Shown piece by piece: positions 27,567 through 36,274 of a stretch of DNA of 64,000 nt. Numbering within the stretch: position 1 is the first letter of the stretch; each line of letters starts with the position of its first letter. The DNA lies in the NCBI GenBank assembly GCA_020846715.1, contig JADLDK010000030.1:1-64000 (forward strand). The letters are read 5' to 3'. Both the position numbers and the translations under genes were made by a program. This DNA is from Armatimonadota bacterium (GTDB lineage Bacteria; Armatimonadota; UBA5829; DSUL01). Below the pieces are notes generated by a model that was not told where the DNA came from, did not search any database, and saw only the letters and a program-made list of their open reading frames with translations.

Positions 27567-28373
27567 ATGGAACCTACCATCACCGTATCCGCTCAGCAGA
27601 TTGACTTTTTCCGCCGCAACGGATTTCTCTCCATTGAAGCCATAACGGACGCCAGTGAAATCGCGAGTCTGCGCCAAGTCTATGACAGCCTCTTTGAGAG
27701 GCGCGCCGGACGGGAAGTCGGGGATGAGTTTGATCTGGCCGGCGCGGATCAGGACGGCGAAGTCGCCCGCCTTCCCCAGATTCTCTCACCCAGCAAGTAC
27801 GCGCCGGAGTTCGCTGAGGGTCTCATGCGTGTGAACGCGCTGCAGGTAGCGCGCCAGCTTCTTGGTGAGGAAGCTGATTGGGGTGGGGATCACGCCATCT
27901 TCAAGCCTGCGCTCTACGGAGCTGAAACGCCGTGGCATCAGGACGAGGCGTACTGGGACTCCTCACTTTCGTACAACAGCATCAGCATCTGGGTTCCATT
28001 GCAGGAAGCGACGGTGGAAAACGGGTGCATGTGGTTTGTTCCGGGCAGTCAGAACAGCCCGCTTCTACCTCACCACTCAATAGGCCATGACCCGCGCGTG
28101 CACGGGCTGGAAGTTGACCGGGAGCCGATGGACGCCGCGGTGGATCTTTCCAGCGCGGTTGCATGTCCTCTACCGCCCGGGGGCGCAACCATCCATCACA
28201 ATCGCACGCTCCACTACACCGGGCCGAACACTTCTCCTGTTCCAAGGCGCGCCTATATCATGGCCTTCGCGTTACCGCCACAGAAGCTGGATGAGCCGCG
28301 AGATTTCTACTGGAACCGCATCAAGCAGGCGCCTCGCCAGGAAAGAGCCGCCCGCGCCGCAGCCGGCGCCTAA
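27567..28373 (+). CDS. Phytanoyl-CoA dioxygenase (PhyH) family protein
   Basis: A 268-residue Fe(II)/2-oxoglutarate oxygenase that hydroxylates an unknown small substrate. The facial triad is visible: His124 and Asp126 in PWHQDEAYW, and His216 in HHNRTLHYTGPN; an Arg in SPVPRRAY should hold 2-oxoglutarate. Length is normal. The ATG has no ribosome binding site; TATAAT is 6 nt upstream. Its stop codon overlaps that of a convergent second member of the same family by 4 nt. Such genes are abundant in some environmental phyla and usually have no assigned substrate. Confidence 0.9.
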   Translation: MEPTITVSAQQIDFFRRNGFLSIEAITDASEIASLRQVYDSLFERRAGREVGDEFDLAGADQDGEVARLPQILSPSKYAPEFAEGLMRVNALQVARQLLGEEADWGGDHAIFKPALYGAETPWHQDEAYWDSSLSYNSISIWVPLQEATVENGCMWFVPGSQNSPLLPHHSIGHDPRVHGLEVDREPMDAAVDLSSAVACPLPPGGATIHHNRTLHYTGPNTSPVPRRAYIMAFALPPQKLDEPRDFYWNRIKQAPRQERAARAAAGA

Positions 28374-29203
28374 CTCACACCCAGAGCGCGCTGAACCTCA
28401 GCCTCCCAGGTCCCAGCGACCGTAACACCGTACTCGCGCAGGCCTCCTGTCGCCTTCGGTCCGGTCATATAGGGGCGGTAGTCTCGATCTGGTTCGATCA
28501 GATCGCTCGCCGCGTAGTTCACGTGAAGAAAGTGAAGAGCAACTCCCGCGCGCTCATGGTCTGAGTTGTTCGGGCCGGTGCAATGGGGTGTCCCATAACA
28601 GAAGAAGATGGCGCCTCCTGCCGCGAGCTCCACTGGAACGCCTTCATCCTCGCACGGGTAGCATCGGATGTGGTGGTCGCTGTCTGGATCGCGAACGTGC
28701 TCCATCTCTTCTCGAAAACGATTCGGGATGACTCGCATGGTCCCGTTCTCCACGGTCGCGCCATGCACGGCAGTCCACAGCGCCGTTCCCTTCATAGGAT
28801 CAGATATTCGGAAGTACGCGTTGTCCTGGTGCCAGTTCGTGCCAGTTCCGGCCCGGGCAGGCTTCCAGAAGACCTGGTCCAGATGAAGAATGAACGGATT
28901 CCCAATCAGCTTTCCAACCGCATCTATCACTTTCGGCGCAAAAGGCATGGCCCGGAAGAGCGCGCTGTGGTCGTACATGGGACACAGTTGCAGATTCTCT
29001 TTTGAGCGCGAGGGGGTCTTGCCATCCCCGTCCGTCGCAACATTTCGCATGGCGCCGGAGCCTTTCAGACGCTCCAGCTCCTTGCGCATAGCCGCTACTT
29101 CGCGCTTAGTCCAGAACTCCGGAACAGCCACCCAGCCATGCTCGTGGAACTTCAGCGCCTGCTCATCCGTCAACTGATTCCCGTCTGATTCCAATCCGCT
29201 CAT
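28370..29203 (-). CDS. Phytanoyl-CoA dioxygenase (PhyH) family protein
   Basis: A 277-residue second member of the family. The iron triad is His125 and Asp127 (TNWHQDNAYF) with His207 (YGTPHCTGPNNSDHERAG, where the Arg would bind 2-oxoglutarate). It is only distantly similar to the convergent neighbour, mainly around the HxD and H-x-TGPN motifs, so it is not a recent duplicate. An N-terminal helix (QALKFHEHGWVAVPEFWTKREVAAMR) is typical. The upstream neighbour on the same strand is a serine hydrolase running in the same direction, 47 nt away. Confidence 0.88.
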   Translation of the reverse strand: MSGLESDGNQLTDEQALKFHEHGWVAVPEFWTKREVAAMRKELERLKGSGAMRNVATDGDGKTPSRSKENLQLCPMYDHSALFRAMPFAPKVIDAVGKLIGNPFILHLDQVFWKPARAGTGTNWHQDNAYFRISDPMKGTALWTAVHGATVENGTMRVIPNRFREEMEHVRDPDSDHHIRCYPCEDEGVPVELAAGGAIFFCYGTPHCTGPNNSDHERAGVALHFLHVNYAASDLIEPDRDYRPYMTGPKATGGLREYGVTVAGTWEAEVQRALGVS

Positions 29204-29250
29204 GCCTCCCCGCCAGATTCTGCGCTCTTTGTCGCAGGTCCACCGGCGCT

Positions 29251-30423
29251 CTAGCCGCCCATTGACCCTGCTCCTGCTCCAGCGTCCAGCGCCGCCCGGA
29301 GGACGCTGCGGCGAATAGCAAATAGACTGGCTGTCGGCTTCGCAGGACTCGGAAACACTGAATTGGTCAGAAACACCACGTACGCGCCCGTGCCCTTATC
29401 CATCCAGACGAACGTGCCGGTGAAGCCAGTATGACCGATGAAGACGCCCTTCTCCGCATCGGCTTCTCGCGGGCCGAAAGCGCCAGACCGGTAGATATCC
29501 CAGCCGAATCCCCGCCAGTCGTTTATGGACGGGGCAAGCTGAAGACGGGTCGCCCGCCTGACCAGCGCTTCATCCAGAACTCTGACTCCGTCCAGTTCCC
29601 CGCCGTTCAAAATCATCTGGCAAAACCGCGCCAGGTCCGGTCCGGTTGAGAACAGCCCTGCGTTTCCGGGAGTGTGAGTCTCACACCCGTAGTAGCGGGC
29701 CAGCGGATCGTGCACGCGGCCTTGTAGGAGCGAGCCGTCTGGAAGCGGGACAGTCGGCGCGGCCCGGCGCATCTGATCTGGACTAAGTGAGTAAGCCGTG
29801 TCACGCATACCGATGGGATTCCAGACTCTGCGCCGCAGAATGTCCTCCATCCGCTCTCCCGATGCGTTCTCGACAACGCGAGCCAGCGTCTGCATATTCA
29901 GACAGCTATAGTTGACCCGCGTGGCGCGGGGGAAGGGGCGTTTCAGGGTGGCGTAGTGGTTGATCAGTGCATCGGCGTTTGACTCGCCTTCTGCCCGCGT
30001 TTTCTCCACAGCCGGCGCGCTGTCGTAAGCCGGCATGCCAGAGGTATGGGTCAGCAGGTCACGGATGACAATGTCGTTCTTCTCGCCCGCAGCATAGGCT
30101 GGAATATAGCTGGCCACGCGGTCCCAGACAGAAAAACGCCCGTCCTCCAGCATCAGAAGCGCCGCTGTCGTCGTTCCCACCACCTTTGAAACCGACGCCA
30201 GATCCCACAACGTATCCAGCTTCACAGGAGCCGAGTCAGCGGAGTAAGTCATGCGCCCGTACGCCGCCTGATGCACAATCCTGCCATTGCAGCCGATAAC
30301 CACCACAGCTCCGGGATAGGCGTGTCCGTCCACGCCGCTCTGTACCAGCCTGTCCACGTCAGCCAGATTCGCATGACAGGCGCCGGCGACAAGACAGAGC
30401 ACAAGCGTCAGCCATCTCCTCAT
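29251..30423 (-). CDS. Serine hydrolase, class C beta-lactamase fold
   Basis: A 390-residue exported hydrolase. ATG 30423 is chosen because it overlaps the upstream TGA as ATGA and begins a signal peptide (MRRWLTLVLCLVAGACHA). The catalytic SxxK is S77-V-S-K80 in DLASVSKVVGTT; the second motif is Y172-S-C rather than the usual Y-x-N, and the third is HTG in FIGHTGFTG. The family includes esterases, DD-peptidases and D-aminopeptidases; the altered second motif argues against assuming true beta-lactamase activity. It is translationally coupled to the flavoprotein gene upstream. Confidence 0.88.
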   Translation of the reverse strand: MRRWLTLVLCLVAGACHANLADVDRLVQSGVDGHAYPGAVVVIGCNGRIVHQAAYGRMTYSADSAPVKLDTLWDLASVSKVVGTTTAALLMLEDGRFSVWDRVASYIPAYAAGEKNDIVIRDLLTHTSGMPAYDSAPAVEKTRAEGESNADALINHYATLKRPFPRATRVNYSCLNMQTLARVVENASGERMEDILRRRVWNPIGMRDTAYSLSPDQMRRAAPTVPLPDGSLLQGRVHDPLARYYGCETHTPGNAGLFSTGPDLARFCQMILNGGELDGVRVLDEALVRRATRLQLAPSINDWRGFGWDIYRSGAFGPREADAEKGVFIGHTGFTGTFVWMDKGTGAYVVFLTNSVFPSPAKPTASLFAIRRSVLRAALDAGAGAGSMGG

Positions 30424-31667
30424 TCTGTTGTTGCTTTCAGCGCCGCTCTTGCCGCCGATCGTCCCGCCACCGCTCCGCTGCTCCACGCCCATTGACAGTT
30501 GTATCCTCCCAGCCAGCCATCCACGTCCAGAATCTCGCCTGCGAAAAACAGTCCGGGGCGCAGCCGGCTCTGCATGGTCGCCGGTTCCAGATCGTCCAGC
30601 GCCACTCCCCCCGCCGTCGCTTCCGCAAATCGGTAGCCGCCGATCCCACTCACGGGAAGGCGCTGGTCCAGCGTCAGTTCGCGCAGCCTCTCCTGGGTCT
30701 CCCTGTTCAGCTTTCCAAGAGGTGTTCGGCCCGCCGCAGCTTCAGCCGCCATCATCTCTGCCAGGCGGTGCGGCAAAAGCGTTGAAAGCGCATTTGACGT
30801 CGTTTTGCGCGCATGCGTCTTGACCAGATTCTGCCAGAACACCCGCTCCTGCCCATCCTCAATCTCAGGCGCAAACCGCGCGTACACCTGCGCTTCGGGA
30901 TGTGTCCATCGCTGCCGGACAACATGCCGGCTCAGGTTCAGCGCCGCGGGACCGCTGTAGCCCGTGTGCGTGAACAGGAAGGAACCGGTGAAAGACGCCA
31001 GTGTTTCATTTTTCTCCCGAAGCTGCAAGCGGACCGGCAGGGTGACACCGGAAAGCTGAGCGTGTACAGGCGGCTCCGCAAAGAGCGGGGACAGCGCAGG
31101 CGTCGTCGGTACAAGCGTATGTCCCAGAGTCTGCGCCCACGGGTATCCTGCGCCGTTTGACCCGGATTTCGGAAGCGCCAGCCCGCCTGTGCACACCACA
31201 ACTGATCTCGCCGAGTAGCTACCCTCCTGCGTCCGCACCCTCCACAACGCGCCCTCCGGCCGAATATCCTCCACCTTCATGCCGGTCCTGAGTTCGCCGC
31301 CCGCGCTGCTGAGCGCCTCAAGTAGCGCCGTCAGAACCGCTTTGCCGGAGTTGGCGACCGGAAAGTACTTGCCCGTCTTCTCCAGCTTGAGAGGAACCCC
31401 GATGCGCTCAAAGAAGCGGTGGGTCTCCTCCACATTGAACGCATGCAAAACGCGGTCCACAAAGCGCTCCGAGCCTGAGTTGAAGCACGACGGATGGACA
31501 TATTCATTCGTGACGTTGCACCTGCCCCCGCCCGCCACCAGAATCTTCGCCCCGATCTTCGTCTGCGAATCCAGCGCCAGCGCATGCGCCCCGCGCTCAG
31601 CGGAGGCAATGGCAGCCATCAACCCCGCCGCTCCCGCTCCGACGACGATCACATCCCAGTCCTTCAC
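30420..31667 (-). CDS. NAD(P)/FAD-dependent oxidoreductase, BaiN/HI0933 family
   Basis: A 415-residue flavoprotein. VIVVGAGAAGLMAAIASAERG (7-27) is the FAD-binding Rossmann motif; KIGAKILVAGGGRCNVTNE is the diagnostic HI0933/YhiN block; VVVCTGGLALPKSGSNGAGY and GLFFAGEILDVDGWLGGYNCQWAWSSG close the FAD site. The substrate is unknown (BaiN reduces bile-acid intermediates in gut clostridia, which does not transfer here). GTG 31667 is preferred: it sits directly before the FAD motif, and TGCTACAAT (extended -10) is 6 nt upstream with no Shine-Dalgarno, so the mRNA may be leaderless. Confidence 0.88.
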   Translation of the reverse strand: MKDWDVIVVGAGAAGLMAAIASAERGAHALALDSQTKIGAKILVAGGGRCNVTNEYVHPSCFNSGSERFVDRVLHAFNVEETHRFFERIGVPLKLEKTGKYFPVANSGKAVLTALLEALSSAGGELRTGMKVEDIRPEGALWRVRTQEGSYSARSVVVCTGGLALPKSGSNGAGYPWAQTLGHTLVPTTPALSPLFAEPPVHAQLSGVTLPVRLQLREKNETLASFTGSFLFTHTGYSGPAALNLSRHVVRQRWTHPEAQVYARFAPEIEDGQERVFWQNLVKTHARKTTSNALSTLLPHRLAEMMAAEAAAGRTPLGKLNRETQERLRELTLDQRLPVSGIGGYRFAEATAGGVALDDLEPATMQSRLRPGLFFAGEILDVDGWLGGYNCQWAWSSGAVAGRSAARAALKATTE

Positions 31668-31756
31668 GCGTGGATTGTAGCACAGGCGCACGCGTGCCGA
31701 GAGCGCTCAGCGGCTACGTGATAGTCTGCGGAGCTATCGGCTCCTGCGCATTGCTC

Positions 31757-33427
31757 TCATCGCGCCAGCCAGAGAACCAGCACCTGAGCGGAGATAACGC
31801 GCAGGATCATCACGAGCGGATAGACCGTTGCATAGGCGACAGAAGCTCCCTCAGAGCCGGTCACGGAGGTGGCAAAGGCCAGGGCGGGCGGGTCGGTCAT
31901 GCTTCCGGCCAGCAACCCGCAGAGCGAGACAAAGTTCAAACGATAAACAGCTCTGGCTACCAGCGCCACTACCAGCAGCGGAAGCAGCGTGATCAGAGTC
32001 GCCCATCCCATCCACGCAAACCCTGCGCCCTGAGTCAGTGTCTGAACAAACTGGTCACCCGCCTTCAGCCCGACACACGCGAGAAACAGCACAATGCCGA
32101 TCTGCCTGAGCATGAAGTTGGCGCTTATGGGCATAAACATACTCACAGGGCCGATCTGCCCGACGCGGCTGAGGAGGATGGCGACAATCAGCGGGCCGCC
32201 CGCCAGCCCCAGTTTGACCGGCGCGGGCATTCCCGGTATGCTGATCGGAACACTGCCGAGAATCACTCCCAGAGTGATCCCCAGAAAGACGGAGATGAGC
32301 TGTGGGTGGTTCAGCTTGGAGACGGAGTTGCCCAGCTCGCGAGAGACGCTGTCAAGAGACTGTTCATCTCCAACCACAGTCACAGTGTCAGCAAACTGCA
32401 GTTTGAAGTCAGCCGTCACAGGCAGCTCAAACTCTGCGCGGTTGACCCGGGTGATCTGCACTCCAAAGCGCTGAGGAAGCGCAAGCTCCAGAATGGATTT
32501 TCCGATAGCAGCGCTCTTGGTTACGCGCAGCCGCCGGGTGCTGAGATGACTGGGCACGGCGCGCAGATCAACATCAGACTCCTCGCCCACAATCAGCCGC
32601 AGGTCTCGCAGCTTCTCGCGGGGCCCTACCGCAAGCAGGACATCACCCTGCGCCAGGGTAGTTGTCGCATCTGCCACCTGCATGCGGTCGTCGTGGAGGA
32701 TGCGCGAGACGACCACACCCGATCCGCCAAGTCCCGGAACCTCCTGCAGGCGCACCCCTTCCAGATTCTTGTTAGACACCTGCAGACTGGCGGCGATCAG
32801 CCCGGAAGTCTCCGCGGACTGGTGGGCGACAACGGCATCCGCCTCTTTTCTCGTGTCAACGCGAAAAACGCGCCGAACAAGCAGCATCGACAGAATTGTG
32901 CCAACGATGCCGAAAGGATAAGCGATTGCATACCCCAGTCCCGGCATCTTGCTGGCTTCGTCCGTGATTCCTGGCAGATCTTTGAGCGCCTGCTGGGCCG
33001 CGCCAAGTCCGGGCGTATTAGTCACGCCGCCAGTGTAGAGTCCAACAGCTGCCTTGATGTCAATATGCGCCAGAAAAACCAGCCCCAGCGTCACAATGAC
33101 ACCAATTCCGACAATCGCCGCCGCCATCAAGTTGAGAGCTAATCCTTGTCGCCGCAGTGAAGCGATGAATCCGGGACCCACCTGCAGACCAATCGTGTAA
33201 ACGAAAAGTATCAGTCCGAAGTCCCGCGCGAAGTCCAGGACCTCTTCATTCAGGGTGAGGTTGTAGTGCCCGAAGATCAGTCCGGCAAAGAGTACGCCTG
33301 CAATGCCCAGACTGATTCCGAAGATTTTGATGTTGCCGATGGCCAGCCCGAGCGCCGCGACCAGCCCGATAATCACAACTGCGTGAGCGACAGAATCCTG
33401 CGTGAAGAGCTCAACTAGAAATGACAT
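31757..33427 (-). CDS. Aspartate:alanine exchanger (AAE) family transporter with two TrkA_C domains
   Basis: A 556-residue membrane protein with the duplicated YidE/YbjL-type layout: about five helices, a cytoplasmic insert (about 205-370) holding two RCK_C/TrkA_C modules, then five or six more helices. Each half carries the conserved GLYTGGVTNTPGLGAAQQAL / GLLAGSMTDPPALAFAT signature. Homologues exchange dicarboxylates or amino acids; the substrate here is unknown. The ATG at 33427 lacks a Shine-Dalgarno; TATAGT lies 8 nt upstream. It is in the same direction as the ActP-type gene, 126 nt downstream of it. Confidence 0.88.
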   Translation of the reverse strand: MSFLVELFTQDSVAHAVVIIGLVAALGLAIGNIKIFGISLGIAGVLFAGLIFGHYNLTLNEEVLDFARDFGLILFVYTIGLQVGPGFIASLRRQGLALNLMAAAIVGIGVIVTLGLVFLAHIDIKAAVGLYTGGVTNTPGLGAAQQALKDLPGITDEASKMPGLGYAIAYPFGIVGTILSMLLVRRVFRVDTRKEADAVVAHQSAETSGLIAASLQVSNKNLEGVRLQEVPGLGGSGVVVSRILHDDRMQVADATTTLAQGDVLLAVGPREKLRDLRLIVGEESDVDLRAVPSHLSTRRLRVTKSAAIGKSILELALPQRFGVQITRVNRAEFELPVTADFKLQFADTVTVVGDEQSLDSVSRELGNSVSKLNHPQLISVFLGITLGVILGSVPISIPGMPAPVKLGLAGGPLIVAILLSRVGQIGPVSMFMPISANFMLRQIGIVLFLACVGLKAGDQFVQTLTQGAGFAWMGWATLITLLPLLVVALVARAVYRLNFVSLCGLLAGSMTDPPALAFATSVTGSEGASVAYATVYPLVMILRVISAQVLVLWLAR

Positions 33428-33553
33428 ATGTTTGTACTATATATCACAGACTATTTCTGTGCTTCAATGTTGTACTCGCAAGGTTACCCGGGCGAGGCTC
33501 ACATCAGTTCAGGATAGCCTATCGCCGCCAGAAATGCGAAGCGCCAGGCCTTC

Positions 33554-35482
33554 TCAGGCTGTTGTCGCCTCCGTCACCTCGCTTACCGTCTGTACAGGCT
33601 GAGTGAGCAGCGATACGGCGACCAGTGTCACGAAGCTGAGCGGCATAGCGATAATCGCCGGGCTGTCCAGCCCAATCGGCGCTGCATCTGCGCTCAGGTG
33701 ATAAACGCTCTCGTACATCGTCGGTGACAGCAGAATCAGCGCTACAGATATGGCCAGACCCGCAACAATCGAAGCGGATATTCCGGCAGCGGTCGTGCGC
33801 TTCCAGAACAGCAGCATCACCAGCGCCGGCAGGTTCGCTGAAGCGGCCACGGCAAATGCCCAGCCCACCAGATACGAAACGTTCATTCCCTCGTAGCGTA
33901 TACCGAGGAAAATCGCCACGACACCAACCGCCACTGCTGCAAGTTTCCCGGCGACCACACGGCCACTGTCAGACACAGTACCCCCAAAAAACCGGTCAAT
34001 CAGATCGTGCGCCACCGCGCCGGACGCGGCCACTATCAATCCGCTGACTGTCCCCAGCACCGTCGCAAACGCAATGGCGGAAATGCAGGCAAACAGAAAC
34101 GTGCCAAACGAGCGCGCCAGAAGCGGCGCGGACATGTTGTTGTCCGTCACGTCAATCACCCCGCTGACCATAGCGCCCAGCCCCATAAATAGCGTCAGAA
34201 TGTAAAAGAACCCGATCGCGGAAATCGCGACGATAGTGGATTTTCTCGCGGCGGCGACATCCGGCACGGTGTAGTAGCGAATGAGAATGTGCGGCAGTGC
34301 AGCCGTACCACAGAAGAGCGCCAGCATTAAGGAGACGAAGTTCAGGCGGTCGGTAGAGCTGGCGCCTTTGTCAACCTTGAACTTCAGCCCCGGCCGCATC
34401 ACATCAGAGCCCGGAGTGGGCTTCTGGAAGTAGATCGCAATCTGGTTGTCTCCGTCTGCGATTGTCTCCTTGTCCCAGCGAATTACTGTGCTGCGCTGCA
34501 AGACAGACAAAAACTCCAGAGGCCCGAGCGCGCCAGTCTGTGCCACCGATCTCCCATTCTGAATAATCTTGCTTGCCTGTCCGACCTGGTGGAATTTCCC
34601 GGCCGACAAAGGAGCGCCGTTGTAGAGCTTCGATCCATCCGGGCGGGTCGTAACTGTCAGAGTTTCTTCAAGAGTGTTGGATGTCTGTGACACCTTCCAG
34701 ACCGAGATTGCACCGTCATGACGAACCTTTATATAGCCTTTGCGAACCAGTTCGGAGTTTTCCTGTCCGGGTACGACTGAGTAGCCAGGCCGGTCAATTC
34801 TGAGGTTGCCCGATGTGTCCAGGTGGAAAGGCATGGAAACCAGGTCAGATCCTGAGGGTGTTGTCGAGATTCCTCGCAGCAGCACCGCTCCCGCCAGAAT
34901 AGTCGAAAAGAGAATCAGCAGCCCGCCTTTGAGGAACTGCACGTACGTGGTCGAGGCCATTCCGGCGGTCGCTACGATAAAGATGACAATCCCGCCCACA
35001 AGAACTACGCCGAAGGTGTGTGGGATGCCCAGAAGCGGCGTCACCAGCGATCCCGCGCCAACCATCTGCGGGATCAGATAGAAAAGTGATACCACGAGCG
35101 TGCTGATGGCTGCGGTGAACTGGACGCTGCGCGCGTTGAATCGGGAGTTCAAAGCGTCCGCAAAAGTGTACCTGCCGAGTCTCTTGACCGGCTCAGCGAC
35201 AACAAACAGCGCAACAATCCAGCCTGCGAGATAGCCGATTGAATACAAGAAGCCGTCGTAGCCGGCTGTGGCGATCATCCCGCAAATTCCCAGAAACGAT
35301 GCCGCTGAGAGATAGTCCCCAGCGAACGCCAGACCGTTAACCGCCCAGTGAATGGAGCCGTCCGCCGCATAATAGCCGTGGGCGGTTTTTGCCCGGCGAG
35401 CCAGATAAACCGCAATCCACAGTGAAAAGGCGACGAATGCCGCAAAGGTCGCTATTGCTATCGGAGAAGTCTCGTAGTTCAT
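33554..35482 (-). CDS. Sodium:solute symporter, ActP (cation-acetate) type
   Basis: A 642-residue SSS-family transporter, probably importing acetate or a similar monocarboxylate with Na+. YYAADGSIHWAVNGLAFAGDYLSAASFLGI is the ActP N-terminal signature, and the 12-13 helix core is present. It is longer than E. coli ActP (549) because of a polar extracytoplasmic insert at about 205-345. The ATG overlaps the last codons of the DUF485 gene by 4 nt, the classic yjcH-actP arrangement. Other carboxylates cannot be excluded. Confidence 0.9.
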   Translation of the reverse strand: MNYETSPIAIATFAAFVAFSLWIAVYLARRAKTAHGYYAADGSIHWAVNGLAFAGDYLSAASFLGICGMIATAGYDGFLYSIGYLAGWIVALFVVAEPVKRLGRYTFADALNSRFNARSVQFTAAISTLVVSLFYLIPQMVGAGSLVTPLLGIPHTFGVVLVGGIVIFIVATAGMASTTYVQFLKGGLLILFSTILAGAVLLRGISTTPSGSDLVSMPFHLDTSGNLRIDRPGYSVVPGQENSELVRKGYIKVRHDGAISVWKVSQTSNTLEETLTVTTRPDGSKLYNGAPLSAGKFHQVGQASKIIQNGRSVAQTGALGPLEFLSVLQRSTVIRWDKETIADGDNQIAIYFQKPTPGSDVMRPGLKFKVDKGASSTDRLNFVSLMLALFCGTAALPHILIRYYTVPDVAAARKSTIVAISAIGFFYILTLFMGLGAMVSGVIDVTDNNMSAPLLARSFGTFLFACISAIAFATVLGTVSGLIVAASGAVAHDLIDRFFGGTVSDSGRVVAGKLAAVAVGVVAIFLGIRYEGMNVSYLVGWAFAVAASANLPALVMLLFWKRTTAAGISASIVAGLAISVALILLSPTMYESVYHLSADAAPIGLDSPAIIAMPLSFVTLVAVSLLTQPVQTVSEVTEATTA

Positions 35483-35769
35483 CGAACGTCACTGTCCTCC
35501 GAAGCCGTGTCCTCCGAAGCATCGCTTTCTGCTCTGGCGCACAGAGAGTTGTAGATGAGGGCCAGAATGACTGCGAAAACAATCAACCCCAGCCCGTACA
35601 CTACGGCCAGGTTCACGCCCAGCATATCAAGGCCCATCAGGCGGGGGTGGAACGTGTTGATATACACAAATCCGCCGTAGATCAGCGCATACACCACAAA
35701 CATCCACAGGCCAAGTCTGGCCTTGTAGGCAATTAGCTCTTGATCCCGCCGCGTTGAAGGATCGTTCAT
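35479..35769 (-). CDS. DUF485 membrane protein (YjcH-like)
   Basis: A 96-residue protein with two membrane helices (about 20-42 and 53-75) separated by a short loop. AYKARLGLWMFVVYALIYGGFVYINTF and VYGLGLIVFAVILALIYN match the YjcH family, which is nearly always encoded just before an acetate symporter and is thought to assist it. AGGAGAG lies 7 nt upstream of the ATG. The C-terminal tail is acidic (SEDTASEDSD). Translationally coupled to the symporter gene. Confidence 0.9.
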   Translation of the reverse strand: MNDPSTRRDQELIAYKARLGLWMFVVYALIYGGFVYINTFHPRLMGLDMLGVNLAVVYGLGLIVFAVILALIYNSLCARAESDASEDTASEDSDVR

Positions 35770-35815
35770 AGGTCTCTCTCCTGTGAGATGATTTATGCTG
35801 AGGTCCTGGAGGTTC

Positions 35816-36184
35816 TCAGGACGCCGTACTGCCGTATTCTACACTGACGCTCGTCTGAATCCCGCCACGAGCCGTGAACTCCCCGCGCACCTGCATCCAC
35901 CTGGGGTCGCACGCAGCGACCAGATCATCAAGGATGAGGTTGGTCACGTGCTCGTAAAAACATCCTCTGTTGCGATAGTTCAGCAGGTAATACTTGAGGC
36001 TCTTAAGCTCGACGCACAGCTTTCCGGGACGGTAGACAATGACGATTGTGCCAAAGTCCGGCAGGCCTGTTTTAGGGCAGACACTTGTGAACTCAGGACA
36101 GGTAATGGTGATGAGGTAGTCGCGCTCTGGAAACTGATTCTCAAAGGTCTCGAGCGCATAATCCGGCTGTTTGTTCTCGCTCAT
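35816..36184 (-). CDS. queF: NADPH-dependent 7-cyano-7-deazaguanine reductase
   Basis: A 122-residue unimodular (type I) QueF that reduces preQ0 to preQ1 in queuosine synthesis. The nucleophile Cys36 and proton donor Asp43 lie in [14 protein letters not shown], seven residues apart as in B. subtilis QueF (C55/D62); [16 protein letters not shown] is the QueF signature. ATG 36184 is preferred over the longer frame from 36235 because the family starts there. The start has TGCTAGAAT (extended -10) 10 nt upstream. No other que gene or preQ1 riboswitch is nearby. Confidence 0.93.
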   Translation of the reverse strand: MSENKQPDYALETFENQFPERDYLITITCPEFTSVCPKTGLPDFGTIVIVYRPGKLCVELKSLKYYLLNYRNRGCFYEHVTNLILDDLVAACDPRWMQVRGEFTARGGIQTSVSVEYGSTAS

Positions 36185-36274
36185 GGGTGAAGAGATTCTA
36201 GCATGGCGAGACGCCTTTTGCGCTTGGTGAACCAAACGCGTTGTGGCATGCCCGGCCGTTCAGATATCTGTTTT

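Noticed and set aside
31670-33142. 490-codon plus-strand frame opposite the AAE exchanger gene
   Set aside because: It is very rich in Arg, Gln, His and Asp, as expected for an antisense frame of a hydrophobic protein; no ribosome binding site or domain.
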